Positions 38,200-49,445 of a stretch of 64,000 bases of DNA are shown piece after piece (positions within the stretch are counted from its first letter, which is position 1; each line of letters starts with the position of its first letter). Source of the DNA: Niveibacterium microcysteis (GTDB lineage Bacteria; Pseudomonadota; Gammaproteobacteria; Burkholderiales; Rhodocyclaceae); contig NZ_CP071060.1 in assembly GCF_017161445.1 (NCBI RefSeq), positions 2,046,001 through 2,110,000 on the forward strand. Reading direction: 5' to 3'. The position numbers and the translations under genes were made by a program. The notes under the pieces were generated by a model. It did not search any database. It saw only the letters and a list, made by a program, of their open reading frames with translations, and was not told where the DNA came from.

Positions 38200-38215
38200 T
38201 TCACCCGGACTTCAC
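38200..38215 (+). promoter_or_regulatory. cre-tag, CreB-binding direct repeat before creD
   Basis: TTCACCCGGACTTCAC is an exact match to the E. coli CreB site TTCAC-N6-TTCAC. It lies 80 bases before the creD ATG, as expected for CreB activation of creD. Confidence 0.85.
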
Positions 38216-38294
38216 ACACCGGACACTTTCCCCTCAGAAGGGCTCCACGCTCACCGCTGACACTGGCGACCTCGTGTACTGAACGGAGTCGATC

Positions 38295-39701
38295 ATGAAG
38301 GCGTTTGTCTCAAAGTTTCTGATGCTTGCGGCGCTTGCCGCCGTGCTGGGTATCGCGATTGCCATGGTGCGAGGCGTGATGGAAGACCGTGGCCGTTATC
38401 GCGAAGAAACGCTGCGCACGGTCAGCCACAGCCTAGCCGGCCCCCAGGCTCTGGCCGGCGGGCTGTTGATCGTGCCGTACACCGAGCACTGGGTGGTGGT
38501 GAATCAGCGTGGCACGTCGAAAGAGACGCGCGAGCCGATGAGTCAGGCCGGTGTGCTGTACGTGTTGCCAGAGACGCTCGATGTGACGGGCCAATTGGTG
38601 CCCGATGTTCGCAAGCGCGGTGTCTTCCGCGTCAACGGCTACGCATTTTCTGGCGCGCTCCAGGGGGCGCTTCGGATGCCGTCGGCGGCATCGGTCAAGC
38701 GCAGCGTCGAGGGCAGCGAGATCCAGTTTGGCAGGCCCTCTCTCGTGCTCTCGGTGGCCAGTGCGCGGGGCTTGCGCGCCGTCCGCATGAACGCGGGTGG
38801 GCATGCGCTGAACGTAACGCCAGGTACCGGTGTGAGCGGTTTGCCTGCGGGGGTGTCCGCCTTGCTCGGGAGCGTGCCGGAACCAGGCAGCATGATTGAC
38901 TTTGAAATCGTCGCGGAGGTGGCCGGCGCGCAGCGCCTGGATGTCATCCCGCTTGGCATGGAAAGCCGCCTCGTGTTGCATTCAGACTGGCCGCATCCCT
39001 CATTCATCGGTGATTTCCTTCCGGCCGAACGGGCTGTACGCAGCAGTGGGTTTGATGCGGTATGGCGTACCAGCGCCGTGGCCAGCAATGCGCGCGCACA
39101 ATGGCTGGCTCGCGCTGGGGCCGAACCGGCGGGGCAGAATGCCAGTGACACTGTCGCGCAGGATGATGCGCCGGCGGTTGCACGGTCGGTTGCTGGCGTC
39201 GAGAGCTTTGCCGTTGCCCTGGTGGCCCCGGTCGATGCGTACGTGATGAGCGACCGCGCCACCAAATACGCGATGCTGATCGTCGGTTGCACGCTCGCGC
39301 TCTTTGCCGTCTACGAACTGATCAAGGGCCTGCGGGTTCACCCGGTGCAGTACCTGCTGGTTGGCTTCGCGATGGTGCTGTTCTTCATGCTGCTACTGGC
39401 GCTGTCCGAACACATCGGTTTCGACGCCGCGTACGGCGCCGCCTCGGTCGTGTGCGTCGGGCTGATCAGCTACTACGTGAGTGCCGCGCTCGGAAGCATG
39501 TGGCGAGCGAGCGGTTTCGCCGTGCTGTTGAGTGGGCTGTACGGCGCTCTGTACGGAATCCTGTGTTCGGAGCAGAACGCCTTGCTGCTTGGCACGCTGC
39601 TGCTGTTCGGTGTTTTGGCTGGAGTGATGGTGCTCAGCCGGCGCGTTGACTGGAACGCGCTGCTGCAGCCAGCGTCCGGCGCAGCGATTGCGGACGCCTG
39701 A
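38295..39701 (+). CDS. creD: inner-membrane protein CreD
   Basis: 468 residues. One N-terminal membrane helix (LMLAALAAVLGIAIAMV), a large periplasmic domain (~30-310) with the family stretch GRYREETLRTVSHSLAGPQ and LLIVPYTEHW, and about five helices in the C-terminal third (YAMLIVGCTLALFAVYELIKG, YLLVGFAMVLFFMLLLALSEHIGF). CreD is linked to envelope integrity and beta-lactam response in other bacteria. The cre-tag 80 bases upstream suggests its own CreB-dependent promoter. Confidence 0.92.
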   Translation: MKAFVSKFLMLAALAAVLGIAIAMVRGVMEDRGRYREETLRTVSHSLAGPQALAGGLLIVPYTEHWVVVNQRGTSKETREPMSQAGVLYVLPETLDVTGQLVPDVRKRGVFRVNGYAFSGALQGALRMPSAASVKRSVEGSEIQFGRPSLVLSVASARGLRAVRMNAGGHALNVTPGTGVSGLPAGVSALLGSVPEPGSMIDFEIVAEVAGAQRLDVIPLGMESRLVLHSDWPHPSFIGDFLPAERAVRSSGFDAVWRTSAVASNARAQWLARAGAEPAGQNASDTVAQDDAPAVARSVAGVESFAVALVAPVDAYVMSDRATKYAMLIVGCTLALFAVYELIKGLRVHPVQYLLVGFAMVLFFMLLLALSEHIGFDAAYGAASVVCVGLISYYVSAALGSMWRASGFAVLLSGLYGALYGILCSEQNALLLGTLLLFGVLAGVMVLSRRVDWNALLQPASGAAIADA

Positions 39702-39897
39702 GCGGCGCTTGCGCGATCACTGCGACGAATGGAGGCATCGTTGGCTGCCAACAACGCACGCGCATCCGTTACCCACTTGGGCGGCACGGCACTTCATGAC
39801 TCCGCGTCCGGGCCGCCCAGCACAAACATAATTTGCCAAGCAAACGCTCGCTCAACTAATTTGCCTGCCGGGGAAGACGCTGGGGGAATCCGGGAGC

Positions 39898-41100
39898 ATG
39901 AGCGAAGCATTCATTTTTGAGGCGATACGCACGCCGCGTGGCAAGGGCAAGGCCGACGGCAGCCTGCATGAGGTCAAACCAATCGCGCTGACGGTTGGGT
40001 TGATGCAGGAGTTGGTGCGTCGGCACGGGTTCGAGACCGCACGGGTGGACGATGTGGTGATGGGCTGTGTGACGCCGGTGCTGGATCAGGGCGCATGCCT
40101 GCCCAAGATCGCCGCGCTGGCCGCGGGCTGGGACTGGAACGCGGCCGGTGTGCAGATCAACCGGTTCTGCGCTTCCGGGCTGGAGGCGGTGAATCTCGCG
40201 GCGCAGAAGGTGCGCTCCGGCTGGGAGGATCTCGTCGTGGCCGGTGGCGTCGAATCGATGTCGCGCGTGCCGATGATGTCCGACGGCGGGGCCTGGGCGC
40301 TGGACGCCGAGACGAGTCTTGCGACCCACTTCGTGCCGCAGGGCGTGGGCGCTGACCTGATCGCCACGCTGGACGGCTACGACCGCGATACGGTCGATGC
40401 CTTCGCGCTGGCTTCGCAGCAGCGTGCTGCCGTTGCGCGCGCGGCAGGCCATTTCACTCGTTCGGTGGTGCCGGTGACGGACCGACTCGGACAGGTGATC
40501 CTCGCCGAGGACGAGTTCATCAAGCCGGCGACGACCCCCGAGGCGCTGGCCAAACTCAAGCCCTCGTTCGAGGCCATGGGCGGCTTGGGCTTCGATGAAT
40601 TGGTCAAGCGCCGCTATCCGCAGGTGGAACGGGTGCGGCATGTGCATACCCCCGGCAATTCGTCCGGCATCGTCGATGGCGCCGCACTTGTGCTGATCGG
40701 CAACGAAGCGGCGGCGGCGAACGGGCTGACGCCGCGCGCCCGTATCGTTGCCACCGCGTTGGCGGGCGACGATCCGATGATCATGCTCACCGCGCCAGCG
40801 TTGGCGGCCCACAAGGCGCTGGACCGCGCCGGCCTGAGTGTTGAGGACATCGACCTCTTCGAGGTGAACGAGGCCTTTGCTGCAGTGGTGCTGCGATTCA
40901 TGCGCGCGATGGGGGTGCCGCACGAGAAGGTGAACGTGAATGGCGGCGCGATTGCGTTGGGCCACCCGCTCGGCGCCACCGGCGCGATGTTGGTCGGCAC
41001 GCTGCTCGACGAGCTGGAGCGCCGCAACCTGCGCCGTGGCCTGGTCACGCTGTGCGTGGGCGGCGGCATGGGTATCGCCACGATCATCGAACGGGTGTGA
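39898..41100 (+). CDS. acetyl-CoA C-acyltransferase (thiolase)
   Basis: 400 residues. Active-site residues are present: C91 in [13 protein letters not shown], His in [11 protein letters not shown] and the C-terminal Cys in [11 protein letters not shown]. It performs the thiolytic last step of beta-oxidation. It is the first gene of a five-gene operon and ends two bases before the FadB/J-like gene. A FadA/FadI role is likely; the substrate chain length cannot be read from sequence. Confidence 0.93.
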   Translation: MSEAFIFEAIRTPRGKGKADGSLHEVKPIALTVGLMQELVRRHGFETARVDDVVMGCVTPVLDQGACLPKIAALAAGWDWNAAGVQINRFCASGLEAVNLAAQKVRSGWEDLVVAGGVESMSRVPMMSDGGAWALDAETSLATHFVPQGVGADLIATLDGYDRDTVDAFALASQQRAAVARAAGHFTRSVVPVTDRLGQVILAEDEFIKPATTPEALAKLKPSFEAMGGLGFDELVKRRYPQVERVRHVHTPGNSSGIVDGAALVLIGNEAAAANGLTPRARIVATALAGDDPMIMLTAPALAAHKALDRAGLSVEDIDLFEVNEAFAAVVLRFMRAMGVPHEKVNVNGGAIALGHPLGATGAMLVGTLLDELERRNLRRGLVTLCVGGGMGIATIIERV

Positions 41101-41102
41101 AC

Positions 41103-43253
41103 ATGACGAATCTGCAGAGTTTCCGGCTCGAGCGGGGCGAAGACGGCATTGTCGTGGTCACCATGGATATGCCGGGGCAGGGCGCGAACACGATGAACGC
41201 CCACTTCCAGGCGGATTTCGTCGAACTTGTCGCACAGCTCGAAGCCGGGCGCGAGACGACCACCGGCATCATCCTGACCTCGGCCAAGAAGACCTTCTTC
41301 GCCGGCGGCGACCTTGAAGAGCTGATCGGCTACCGGCGCGACGACGCGCCGCGGGTGTTCGCAGCGGTCGAAGCGTTGAAGCATGCGATGCGCCGGCTCG
41401 AACGTATTGGCCGGCCGGTGGTGGCGGCGATCAACGGTGCCGCGCTGGGCGGTGGCTGGGAGCTGGCGCTCTGCGCGCATCAGCGCATCTGCACGGACGA
41501 CGCGCGGATCGAGCTGGGCCTGCCCGAAGTCACGCTGGGTCTATTGCCCGGTGCCGGCGGCGTGGTGCGCATGGTGCGGCTGCTCGGGCTTTACCGCGCT
41601 GCGCCCTACCTGCTGGAGGGCAAGCGCTTTCGCCCGGCCGAGGCGTTTTCGGCCGGGCTGGTGCAGCGCGTGGTGCCGCCGGGCGAGGACTTGGTCGCGG
41701 CTGCGCGTGCGCTCATCGCTGAGTCGCCCGTTGCGCAACAGCCTTGGGACACGGAGGGCTACCGGATCCCCGGCGGCGGGGCGGAGAACCCGAAGACCGC
41801 TCAGATGATTTCGGTGGCGCCTGCCGCGCTGCGTGCGAAGACCCGCGGCTGCTACCCGGCGCCCGAAGCCGCACTCGCGGCAGCGGTGGATTCGACGCGG
41901 GTAGACATCGACACCGCGCTGCGCATCGAAACCCGCTACTTCGTCGAGCTGGCGACCGGCCAGATCGCCAAGAACACGATCGGCGCCCTGTGGTTCGGGC
42001 TGAATGAGATCAAGCGCGGCGCGCACCGACCGCTGGGCGTGCCCGCCTGGCAGGCGAAGAGAGTGGGCGTGCTCGGCGCGGGCATGATGGGCGCCGGCAT
42101 CGCGTGGGCGGCGGCAAGTCGCGGCATCGACACGGTGCTGCGCGATGTCACGATCGAGCGCGCCGAGAAGGGCAAGGACTACTCGCGCAAGTTGCTCGAC
42201 AAGCGCCTCGCCCGCGGCGCCACGACGCCGGAGAAGCGCGACGCGACGCTGGCACGCATCACCCCGGCAGCCGATATCGCCGCGCTGGACGGCTGCGACC
42301 TGATCATCGAGGCGGTGTTCGAGCAACGCGCCCTGAAGAACACCGTAACCCGCGAAGCCGAGCCGATGCTCGCGCCCGGTGGCGTGTTTGCATCGAACAC
42401 CTCAACCCTGCCGATCACCGGGCTGGCCGAAGCCTCGGCCGACCCGGCGCGTTTCATCGGCCTGCATTTCTTCTCGCCAGTCGACAAGATGCAGCTGGTC
42501 GAAATCATCAAGGGCGCGCGCACCTCGCCCGAGACGCTCGCGAAGGCCTGTGACTTCGTGCAGCAGATCGGCAAGACGCCGATCGTGGTGAACGACTCGC
42601 GCGGCTTCTTCACCAGCCGGGTGTTCGGCACCTTCACCAACGAGGGCGCGGCGCTGCTGGCGGATGGCGTGCCAGCGGCGGTGATCGAGAACCTTGCGCA
42701 GCAGGCGGGCATGCCGGTCGGGCCGTTGGCGGTGATGGACGAAGTGACGCTGTCGCTGATCCTCGCCGTCGCGGATCAGGCCGCACGCGATTGCGCCGAG
42801 GCGGGCCTGCCCTACACACCACCCTCGGCGCTGGATGTAGTGCGGCGCTTGGCCGAAGCAGGCCGCAGCGGCCGCAGCGCGGGGGCGGGCTTCTACGACT
42901 ACCCCGCCGATCAGCCCAAGGCGCTGTGGCCGGGGCTGGGCGAAGCGTTCCCGGTGCGGCCGGAGGCGGTGCCGCTGGACGATGTGCGCGACCGCATCCT
43001 CTTCATCCAGGCGATCGAATCCGTGCGCTGCCTGGAGGTGGGCGTGCTCGAGTCGATCACCGAGGCCAATGTCGGCTCGATCTTCGGCATCGGCTTCCCG
43101 GCCTGGACTGGCGGGGTGATCCAGTTCATCAACGCGACCGGCGTGGCGGCCTTCTGCACGCGCGCCGAACAGCTGGCAGCGCGCTACGGCGAACGCTTTG
43201 CGCCGCCGGCACTGCTACGCGAAAAGGCTGCCCGTGGCGAAGCCTTCCGCTGA
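41103..43253 (+). CDS. enoyl-CoA hydratase / 3-hydroxyacyl-CoA dehydrogenase, FadB/FadJ-like
   Basis: 716 residues. The N-terminal crotonase domain carries both catalytic Glu residues (GGGWELALC and ELGLPEVTLGLLPGAGG). The NAD-binding domain starts VGVLGAGMMGAGIAWAA at ~residue 320, with SNTSTLPITGLA and GLHFFSPVDKMQLVEII (catalytic His) later. It performs the hydration and second oxidation of beta-oxidation. Its last 20 bases overlap the TetR gene. Confidence 0.94.
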   Translation: MTNLQSFRLERGEDGIVVVTMDMPGQGANTMNAHFQADFVELVAQLEAGRETTTGIILTSAKKTFFAGGDLEELIGYRRDDAPRVFAAVEALKHAMRRLERIGRPVVAAINGAALGGGWELALCAHQRICTDDARIELGLPEVTLGLLPGAGGVVRMVRLLGLYRAAPYLLEGKRFRPAEAFSAGLVQRVVPPGEDLVAAARALIAESPVAQQPWDTEGYRIPGGGAENPKTAQMISVAPAALRAKTRGCYPAPEAALAAAVDSTRVDIDTALRIETRYFVELATGQIAKNTIGALWFGLNEIKRGAHRPLGVPAWQAKRVGVLGAGMMGAGIAWAAASRGIDTVLRDVTIERAEKGKDYSRKLLDKRLARGATTPEKRDATLARITPAADIAALDGCDLIIEAVFEQRALKNTVTREAEPMLAPGGVFASNTSTLPITGLAEASADPARFIGLHFFSPVDKMQLVEIIKGARTSPETLAKACDFVQQIGKTPIVVNDSRGFFTSRVFGTFTNEGAALLADGVPAAVIENLAQQAGMPVGPLAVMDEVTLSLILAVADQAARDCAEAGLPYTPPSALDVVRRLAEAGRSGRSAGAGFYDYPADQPKALWPGLGEAFPVRPEAVPLDDVRDRILFIQAIESVRCLEVGVLESITEANVGSIFGIGFPAWTGGVIQFINATGVAAFCTRAEQLAARYGERFAPPALLREKAARGEAFR

Positions 43254-43866
43254 ACCCGCTACGCCGCGCAAGCCGGGCCGCCCGAAGGCGCCACCGGGGC
43301 CGGACAACGGTCGCACCCGCATCGTGCGCTCGGCGGCGCGGCTGTTCCGCGAGAAGGGCTTCCGTGCGGCGACTGTGCGCGAGCTGGCCGAGGCCGCGGG
43401 CATGCAGTCCGGCAGCCTGTTCTACTTCTTCCGCAACAAGGAGGAGATCCTCGTCGCGGTGATGGAGGAGGGCATGGCCGATGTGCACGCCGCGGTGTCG
43501 GCGGCGCAGGCGAGCGGTGGCCCGGTCGCGGCCTTCCGGCAGATGGCGCAGCGGCATCTGGAGGGCATCCTCGACCGCGATGCCGACCACATGACGGTGA
43601 TGCTCTACGAGACCCGCGCGCTGCCTTCGGCCGCCGAGCGCCATGTGCGGCAGCTTCGTCGCGATTACGAAGCGATGTGGGAAGCGCAGATCGATGCGTT
43701 GATCGCCGCTGGCTGCTGGTGCAGCGCCGAATCGCCGCGCCTTTCGCGCATGGCCCTGATGGGCGCGATGAACTGGGCGGTGCAATGGTTCCGCCCCGAC
43801 CGCGGCGACACCATCGACGCGCTGGTCGATACGCTGGCGCAACTGTTCCTGAAGGAGTCCGAATGA
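43234..43866 (+). CDS. TetR-family regulator within the beta-oxidation operon
   Basis: 210 residues from a GTG at 43234, with AAAAGG 6 bases upstream; an ATG at 43198 would overlap fadB further. The helix-turn-helix is AARLFREKGFRAATVRELAEAAGMQSGSLFYFFRNKEEIL. The rest is a helical ligand domain, probably for an acyl-CoA. It overlaps the gene on each side (fadB-like by 20 bases, racemase by ATGA), so it likely controls its own operon. Confidence 0.88.
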   Translation: MAKPSAEPATPRKPGRPKAPPGPDNGRTRIVRSAARLFREKGFRAATVRELAEAAGMQSGSLFYFFRNKEEILVAVMEEGMADVHAAVSAAQASGGPVAAFRQMAQRHLEGILDRDADHMTVMLYETRALPSAAERHVRQLRRDYEAMWEAQIDALIAAGCWCSAESPRLSRMALMGAMNWAVQWFRPDRGDTIDALVDTLAQLFLKESE

Positions 43867-45047
43867 ACCCGAGTACCGGCCCGCTGGCCGGCGTGCGCGT
43901 CATCGAGATTGGCGGCATCGGCCCTGCGCCGTTCTGCGGCATGTTGCTGGCAGACATGGGGGCCGACGTGGCGCTGCTCGAACGCAGCGGTGGCACTTTG
44001 GCGCGCCAGCTCTTCGGCGGTGGGCGCGAGACCGTCGCTAACCGCGGCAAGCGCTCGCTGGGCATCGACCTGAAGGCCCCGGGCGCGGCCGAGGTGGTGC
44101 TCAGGCTGCTGGAACAGGCCGATGTGCTGATTGAAGGCTTTCGCCCCGGCGTGATGGAGCGGCTCGGGTTGGGCCCGGACGTCTGCGCGGCCCGCAATCC
44201 GAGGTTGATCTACGCACGGATGACCGGCTGGGGCCAGACCGGCCCGCTGGCACCGCGCGCCGGACACGACCTGAACTACGCCGCGCTCTCCGGCGCGCTG
44301 GACGCCGGCCGCTGGCACGGCGGCGCGCCCTGGGCGCCGCCTTCGCTGCTGGGCGACATGGGCGGTGGCGGCATGATGCTCGCGTTCGGCATCGCCTGCG
44401 CGCTGCTCGAAGCGCGCCACAGCGGCCGCGGGCAGGTGATCGACGCCGCGATGACCGAAGGTGCCGCGCTGCTCGCACATGGTCTCTACAACGTCCATGC
44501 CAAGCGCGAGCGCTATCCGGGCATCGAGCACATCCTCGATTCCACTGCGCCGTTCTACGACGTCTATGCCTGCGCGGACGGCAAGTGGCTGTCGGTCGCG
44601 CCGCTTGAGCCGCAGTTCTACGCGCTGATGCTGCAGGCGCTGGGCCTGGGGGACGACCCCGACTTTCCGGTGCTGGAGCAATACACCGCAGCGCACTGGC
44701 CGGGGATGCGTGAGCGCCTTGCGGCGATCTTCGCCGGCCAGACGAGAGATCATTGGACTGCGATGTTTGCAGATTCCGACGCCTGCATCGCGCCGGTGCT
44801 CGACATGGACGAGGCGCCTGAGCACCCGCACTTGCAGGCGCGGGAGGCCTTCATCGAAGTGGCCGGCATCCGCCAGCCGGCGCCCGCGCCGCGCCTCTCG
44901 GCCACGCCCGCCTCGGTGCGAAGCGAGCCGCCGTTGGCCGGCGAACACACTGTGGAACTGCTGCGCGCGTTCGGGTTCTCCGACGCCGATCTCGACGCGC
45001 TACTCGCCGCCCGCGTCATCGAACAACTCCCGGAGAACGCCGCATGA
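43863..45047 (+). CDS. alpha-methylacyl-CoA racemase-like CoA-transferase family protein
   Basis: 394 residues of the CaiB/BaiF fold. The racemase residues are all present: H135 in AGHDLNYAALSG, D165 in LLGDMGGGGM and E249 in LEPQFYALM, so racemase rather than CoA-transfer is the better call. It would convert (R)- to (S)-2-methylacyl-CoA so that methyl-branched acids can enter beta-oxidation. It overlaps both neighbours by ATGA. Confidence 0.86.
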   Translation: MNPSTGPLAGVRVIEIGGIGPAPFCGMLLADMGADVALLERSGGTLARQLFGGGRETVANRGKRSLGIDLKAPGAAEVVLRLLEQADVLIEGFRPGVMERLGLGPDVCAARNPRLIYARMTGWGQTGPLAPRAGHDLNYAALSGALDAGRWHGGAPWAPPSLLGDMGGGGMMLAFGIACALLEARHSGRGQVIDAAMTEGAALLAHGLYNVHAKRERYPGIEHILDSTAPFYDVYACADGKWLSVAPLEPQFYALMLQALGLGDDPDFPVLEQYTAAHWPGMRERLAAIFAGQTRDHWTAMFADSDACIAPVLDMDEAPEHPHLQAREAFIEVAGIRQPAPAPRLSATPASVRSEPPLAGEHTVELLRAFGFSDADLDALLAARVIEQLPENAA

Positions 45048-46195
45048 TCCCGCTGCAAACCACGCGCTTGCCCTGGATGACCGAGGACATCGCGATGTTC
45101 CGCGACGCCGCGCGCCGCTTCATTGAGGGCGAGCTTGCGCCGCACTGCGAGCGCTGGCGTAAGCAGGGTTTTGTCGACCGCGAGGTCTGGCGCAAGGTCG
45201 GCGAGATGGGGATGCTGCTGCCCGAGCTGGCTGAGGAATGGGGCGGCGCCGGGGGCAACCTCGCCCATCAGCTGGTGATGGTCGAAGAGCTGGGCCGCAC
45301 CGAAGTGCCAGTCAGCACTTCGGTGCACACCATCGCGGCGCACTACATCCTCGACTACGGCACCGACGAGCAGAAGCGGCGCTGGCTACCGAAGATGGCG
45401 CGCGGCGAGCTGCTGGCCGGTATCGCGATGACCGAGCCGGATGCGGGCAGCGACCTGCAGGGCATTCGCACCCGGGCGGTGCGCGAAGGTGACGGCTACG
45501 TGATCAACGGCGCCAAGACCTTCATCACCAACGGCGCTACCGCGCATTTGCTGGTGGTTGTCGTGCGCACCAGCGCCGAGAAGGGCGGCAAGGGGCTGTC
45601 GCTGATCGTCCTCGAAACTGAGGGGCTGGCGGGTTTCCGCGTCGGCCGCATCCTCGACAAGATCGGCCAGAAGGGTTCGGATACCGCCGAGCTGTTCTTC
45701 GACGATGTCCGCGTGCCGGCGGCCAACCTTCTGGGTGGCGCCGAGGGGCAGGCCTTTGCGCAGCTGATGAGCCAGCTGCCCTACGAACGGATGCTGCTCG
45801 CGGTGCTGGCGATTGCGGTGATCGAGCGTGCGCTGGAACTGACGCTCGACTACACCAAGGCGCGCAAGGCCTTCGGCCAGACGGTGTTCGATTTCCAGAA
45901 CACCCGCCACAAGCTCGCCGAATGCGCCACCACTGCGCATGTGATGCGCGTCTTCGTGAACGATTGCATCCAGCGCCTGCTCGACGGCCGGCTCGATGCC
46001 ACCGCGGCTTACATGGCCAAGAGCTGGTGTTCCGAGCAGCAATGCAAGGTGCTGGATGAGTGCCTGCAGTTCTTCGGCGGCTACGGTTACATGAGCGAGT
46101 ACCCGATTGCACGGCTCTGGGCGGACGCGCGGGTGCAGAAGATCTACGGCGGCACCAACGAGATCATGAAGGAGCTGATCGCGCGGGCGCTGTAA
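45044..46195 (+). CDS. acyl-CoA dehydrogenase
   Basis: 383 residues. FAD-binding and substrate segments are AMTEPDAGSDLQGIRT, ITNGATAHLLVVVVRT and YGGTNEIMKELI. The C-terminal position that is Glu in short/medium-chain enzymes is Gly here (IYGGT), while E248 in LPYERM sits where isovaleryl- and long-chain-type enzymes keep their base. It performs the first oxidation of beta-oxidation. Final gene of the operon, followed by a terminator. Confidence 0.93.
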   Translation: MIPLQTTRLPWMTEDIAMFRDAARRFIEGELAPHCERWRKQGFVDREVWRKVGEMGMLLPELAEEWGGAGGNLAHQLVMVEELGRTEVPVSTSVHTIAAHYILDYGTDEQKRRWLPKMARGELLAGIAMTEPDAGSDLQGIRTRAVREGDGYVINGAKTFITNGATAHLLVVVVRTSAEKGGKGLSLIVLETEGLAGFRVGRILDKIGQKGSDTAELFFDDVRVPAANLLGGAEGQAFAQLMSQLPYERMLLAVLAIAVIERALELTLDYTKARKAFGQTVFDFQNTRHKLAECATTAHVMRVFVNDCIQRLLDGRLDATAAYMAKSWCSEQQCKVLDECLQFFGGYGYMSEYPIARLWADARVQKIYGGTNEIMKELIARAL

Positions 46196-46220
46196 CCGCC
46201 CGGCGTTGGACCGGGCGGTT
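46194..46220. terminator. bidirectional hairpin ending the beta-oxidation operon
   Basis: A 10-bp perfect stem, AACCGCCCGG / CCGGGCGGTT (46194-46203 and 46211-46220). It starts inside the acyl-CoA dehydrogenase stop codon and faces the leftward small membrane gene on the other side. Confidence 0.75.
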
Positions 46221-46223
46221 GCT

Positions 46224-46349
46224 TCAGTCTGCGCGCGGGCGCGGCTGGTCAGCGCGGGGGAGGCGGTATTTCGTCGTACGGATGACCGCATCGGCCGCGG
46301 CCGCGACCACCACGACAAAAACCGGCGCGAGGAAAAGTTCGAAGGCCAT
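46224..46349 (-). CDS. 41-residue membrane protein downstream of DUF2917
   Basis: A short ORF, MAFELFLAPVFVVVVAAAAD then a basic tail (IRTTKYRLPRADQPRPRAD). One membrane helix (~3-24) with a positive cytoplasmic tail. AGGA sits 4 bases before the ATG, 7 bases after the DUF2917 stop, so the two are coupled. No known function. Confidence 0.5.
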   Translation of the reverse strand: MAFELFLAPVFVVVVAAAADAVIRTTKYRLPRADQPRPRAD

Positions 46350-46356
46350 GATGTCC

Positions 46357-46647
46357 TCAGCTTTCTGCCCATTGCAGGCTGGGCGGTTGGGGGAGAAGGT
46401 TTGCGACGGCAGGAGCCGGGCGTTGCATCGAGACACGGCTCGCGCCCATCGCTTCGATCACCAGCTTTCCGCGACCGGTAACAGGGAAGCTCATGCCGGC
46501 GTCGAGAATGTGGTCACCGGGCTGGTCGGGCGTTGTCAGCCACAGGCGGCCGGCCTCGCAGTGCAGCGCGAGTCCTGCGGCGTCGGTGAGTGAGAGCACG
46601 CTTCCTGATTCAAGCGACAACTGTGTCTGTGTTAGATTGACTTTCAT
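46357..46647 (-). CDS. DUF2917 protein
   Basis: 96 residues, mostly beta-strands: VNLTQTQLSLESGSVLSL, ALHCEAGRLWLTTPDQPGD, GMSFPVTGRGKLVIEAMG. This is the DUF2917 pattern, a small cupin-like domain of unknown function common in betaproteobacteria. AGGAG lies 9 bases before the ATG. Divergent from a LysR regulator that may control it. Confidence 0.8.
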   Translation of the reverse strand: MKVNLTQTQLSLESGSVLSLTDAAGLALHCEAGRLWLTTPDQPGDHILDAGMSFPVTGRGKLVIEAMGASRVSMQRPAPAVANLLPQPPSLQWAES

Positions 46648-46733
46648 GACTGGGGGCTCCTGAAACGTCGATTCGGTAGTTCGAAGTCTGCTGTTTCAGG
46701 AAAAACCGTGCTCCGATACTTTCTAACTCAGCC

Positions 46734-47639
46734 ATGAGATCAGCTAACAGATCGGCCTTGCCTCCGTTGCCGCCGCTTGGCGCTTTGCGTGCTTTTGAGG
46801 CGGCCGCTCGCCTTGGTAGCCTGACAGCCGCGGCTGAAGAGCTGTCGGTGACGCACGGTGCCGTCAGTCAGCAGGTGAAGACGCTGGAAGAGTGGATTGG
46901 CGTCGCGCTGTTCGAGCGCAAGGGCCGCGGCGTCGCGCTGACGGCGGCGGGCGCCGCCCTCGCCGAGACCGCCCACGATGCGTTGCTGAGTATCGCAGAG
47001 CGCACCGCCGCGCTGCGGCGCCGGACAAACCCGCGTCGCCTCACCGTTACAACCATGCCGTCCTTCGCTGCGCGGTGGCTGTCTCCACGCATCGGTCGCT
47101 TCCTTGAGCGAGAGCTCAATATCGAGCTGAACATTCGCTCGTCGGAAGCCTTGGTGGATCTCCTGGCCGAAGGCGTCGATGTGGCGATCCGCTTCGGCGG
47201 CGGGTGCTACCCGGGGCTCTTGAGCGAGTTCCTGATGGCTGACGAGTTGCTCGTCGCAGTGAGTCCGGGCTTTAGAGGTGGCGACTTGCCCCGCGCGCCG
47301 GCCGATCTGCGCGATGTTCAGCTATTGCATGGCCACGGGGAGGATTGGCCCGACTGGTTTGCGGCGGAGGGGCTGAGTTTGTCGGCACGCCCGAAGATGC
47401 TGTCCTACAACGACTCCAGCCTCGCGCTGCAAGCTGCCGTTGAGGGCGCCGGCGTGGTGCTGACGCGGCGCAGCCTCGCAATCACCGATTTTGCCGCCGG
47501 TCGTTTGGTTCAGCTGTTCGACCGCGTGCGCCCCTTGCCATCGAGCTATTGGATCGTCACGACGCCGGCCTCGTCCGAACTGCCCTTGGTGCAGCGGTTT
47601 CGGGGCTGGCTGCTCGAAGAGGTGCGGCGGCCGCTCTGA
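46734..47639 (+). CDS. LysR-family regulator, GcvA-like
   Basis: 301 residues. An N-terminal winged helix-turn-helix (LGALRAFEAAARLGSLTAAAEELSVTHGAVSQQVKTLE) and a C-terminal effector domain (LTVTTMPSFAARWLSPRIGRF). The helix-turn-helix and ARWLSPRIGRF resemble GcvA-type regulators. The target is probably the divergent DUF2917 pair across an 86-base gap. The effector is unknown. Confidence 0.88.
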   Translation: MRSANRSALPPLPPLGALRAFEAAARLGSLTAAAEELSVTHGAVSQQVKTLEEWIGVALFERKGRGVALTAAGAALAETAHDALLSIAERTAALRRRTNPRRLTVTTMPSFAARWLSPRIGRFLERELNIELNIRSSEALVDLLAEGVDVAIRFGGGCYPGLLSEFLMADELLVAVSPGFRGGDLPRAPADLRDVQLLHGHGEDWPDWFAAEGLSLSARPKMLSYNDSSLALQAAVEGAGVVLTRRSLAITDFAAGRLVQLFDRVRPLPSSYWIVTTPASSELPLVQRFRGWLLEEVRRPL

Positions 47640-49355
<1,716 letters not shown>

Positions 49356-49367
49356 GCCGAAAATCAC

Positions 49368-49395
49368 ATGGCCGGCTTCAAGCCGGCCATTTTTT
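49368..49395 (+). terminator. intrinsic terminator after pyrG
   Basis: ATGGCCGGCTT / AAGCCGGCCAT (49368-49378 and 49380-49390), followed by TTTTTT. A strong terminator before kdsA. Confidence 0.88.
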
Positions 49396-49445
49396 CGCCC
49401 ACTGCCATGGCAGATGCATGCGCGGCGGGTAGCGAGGAAACAACG

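Noticed and set aside
39856..40965. A 369-residue antisense frame over the thiolase gene
   Set aside because: Same reason; the thiolase on the other strand has all its catalytic motifs.
43665..44948. A 427-residue antisense frame over the racemase gene
   Set aside because: Shadow of a strongly coding opposite strand; no ribosome-binding site or motif.
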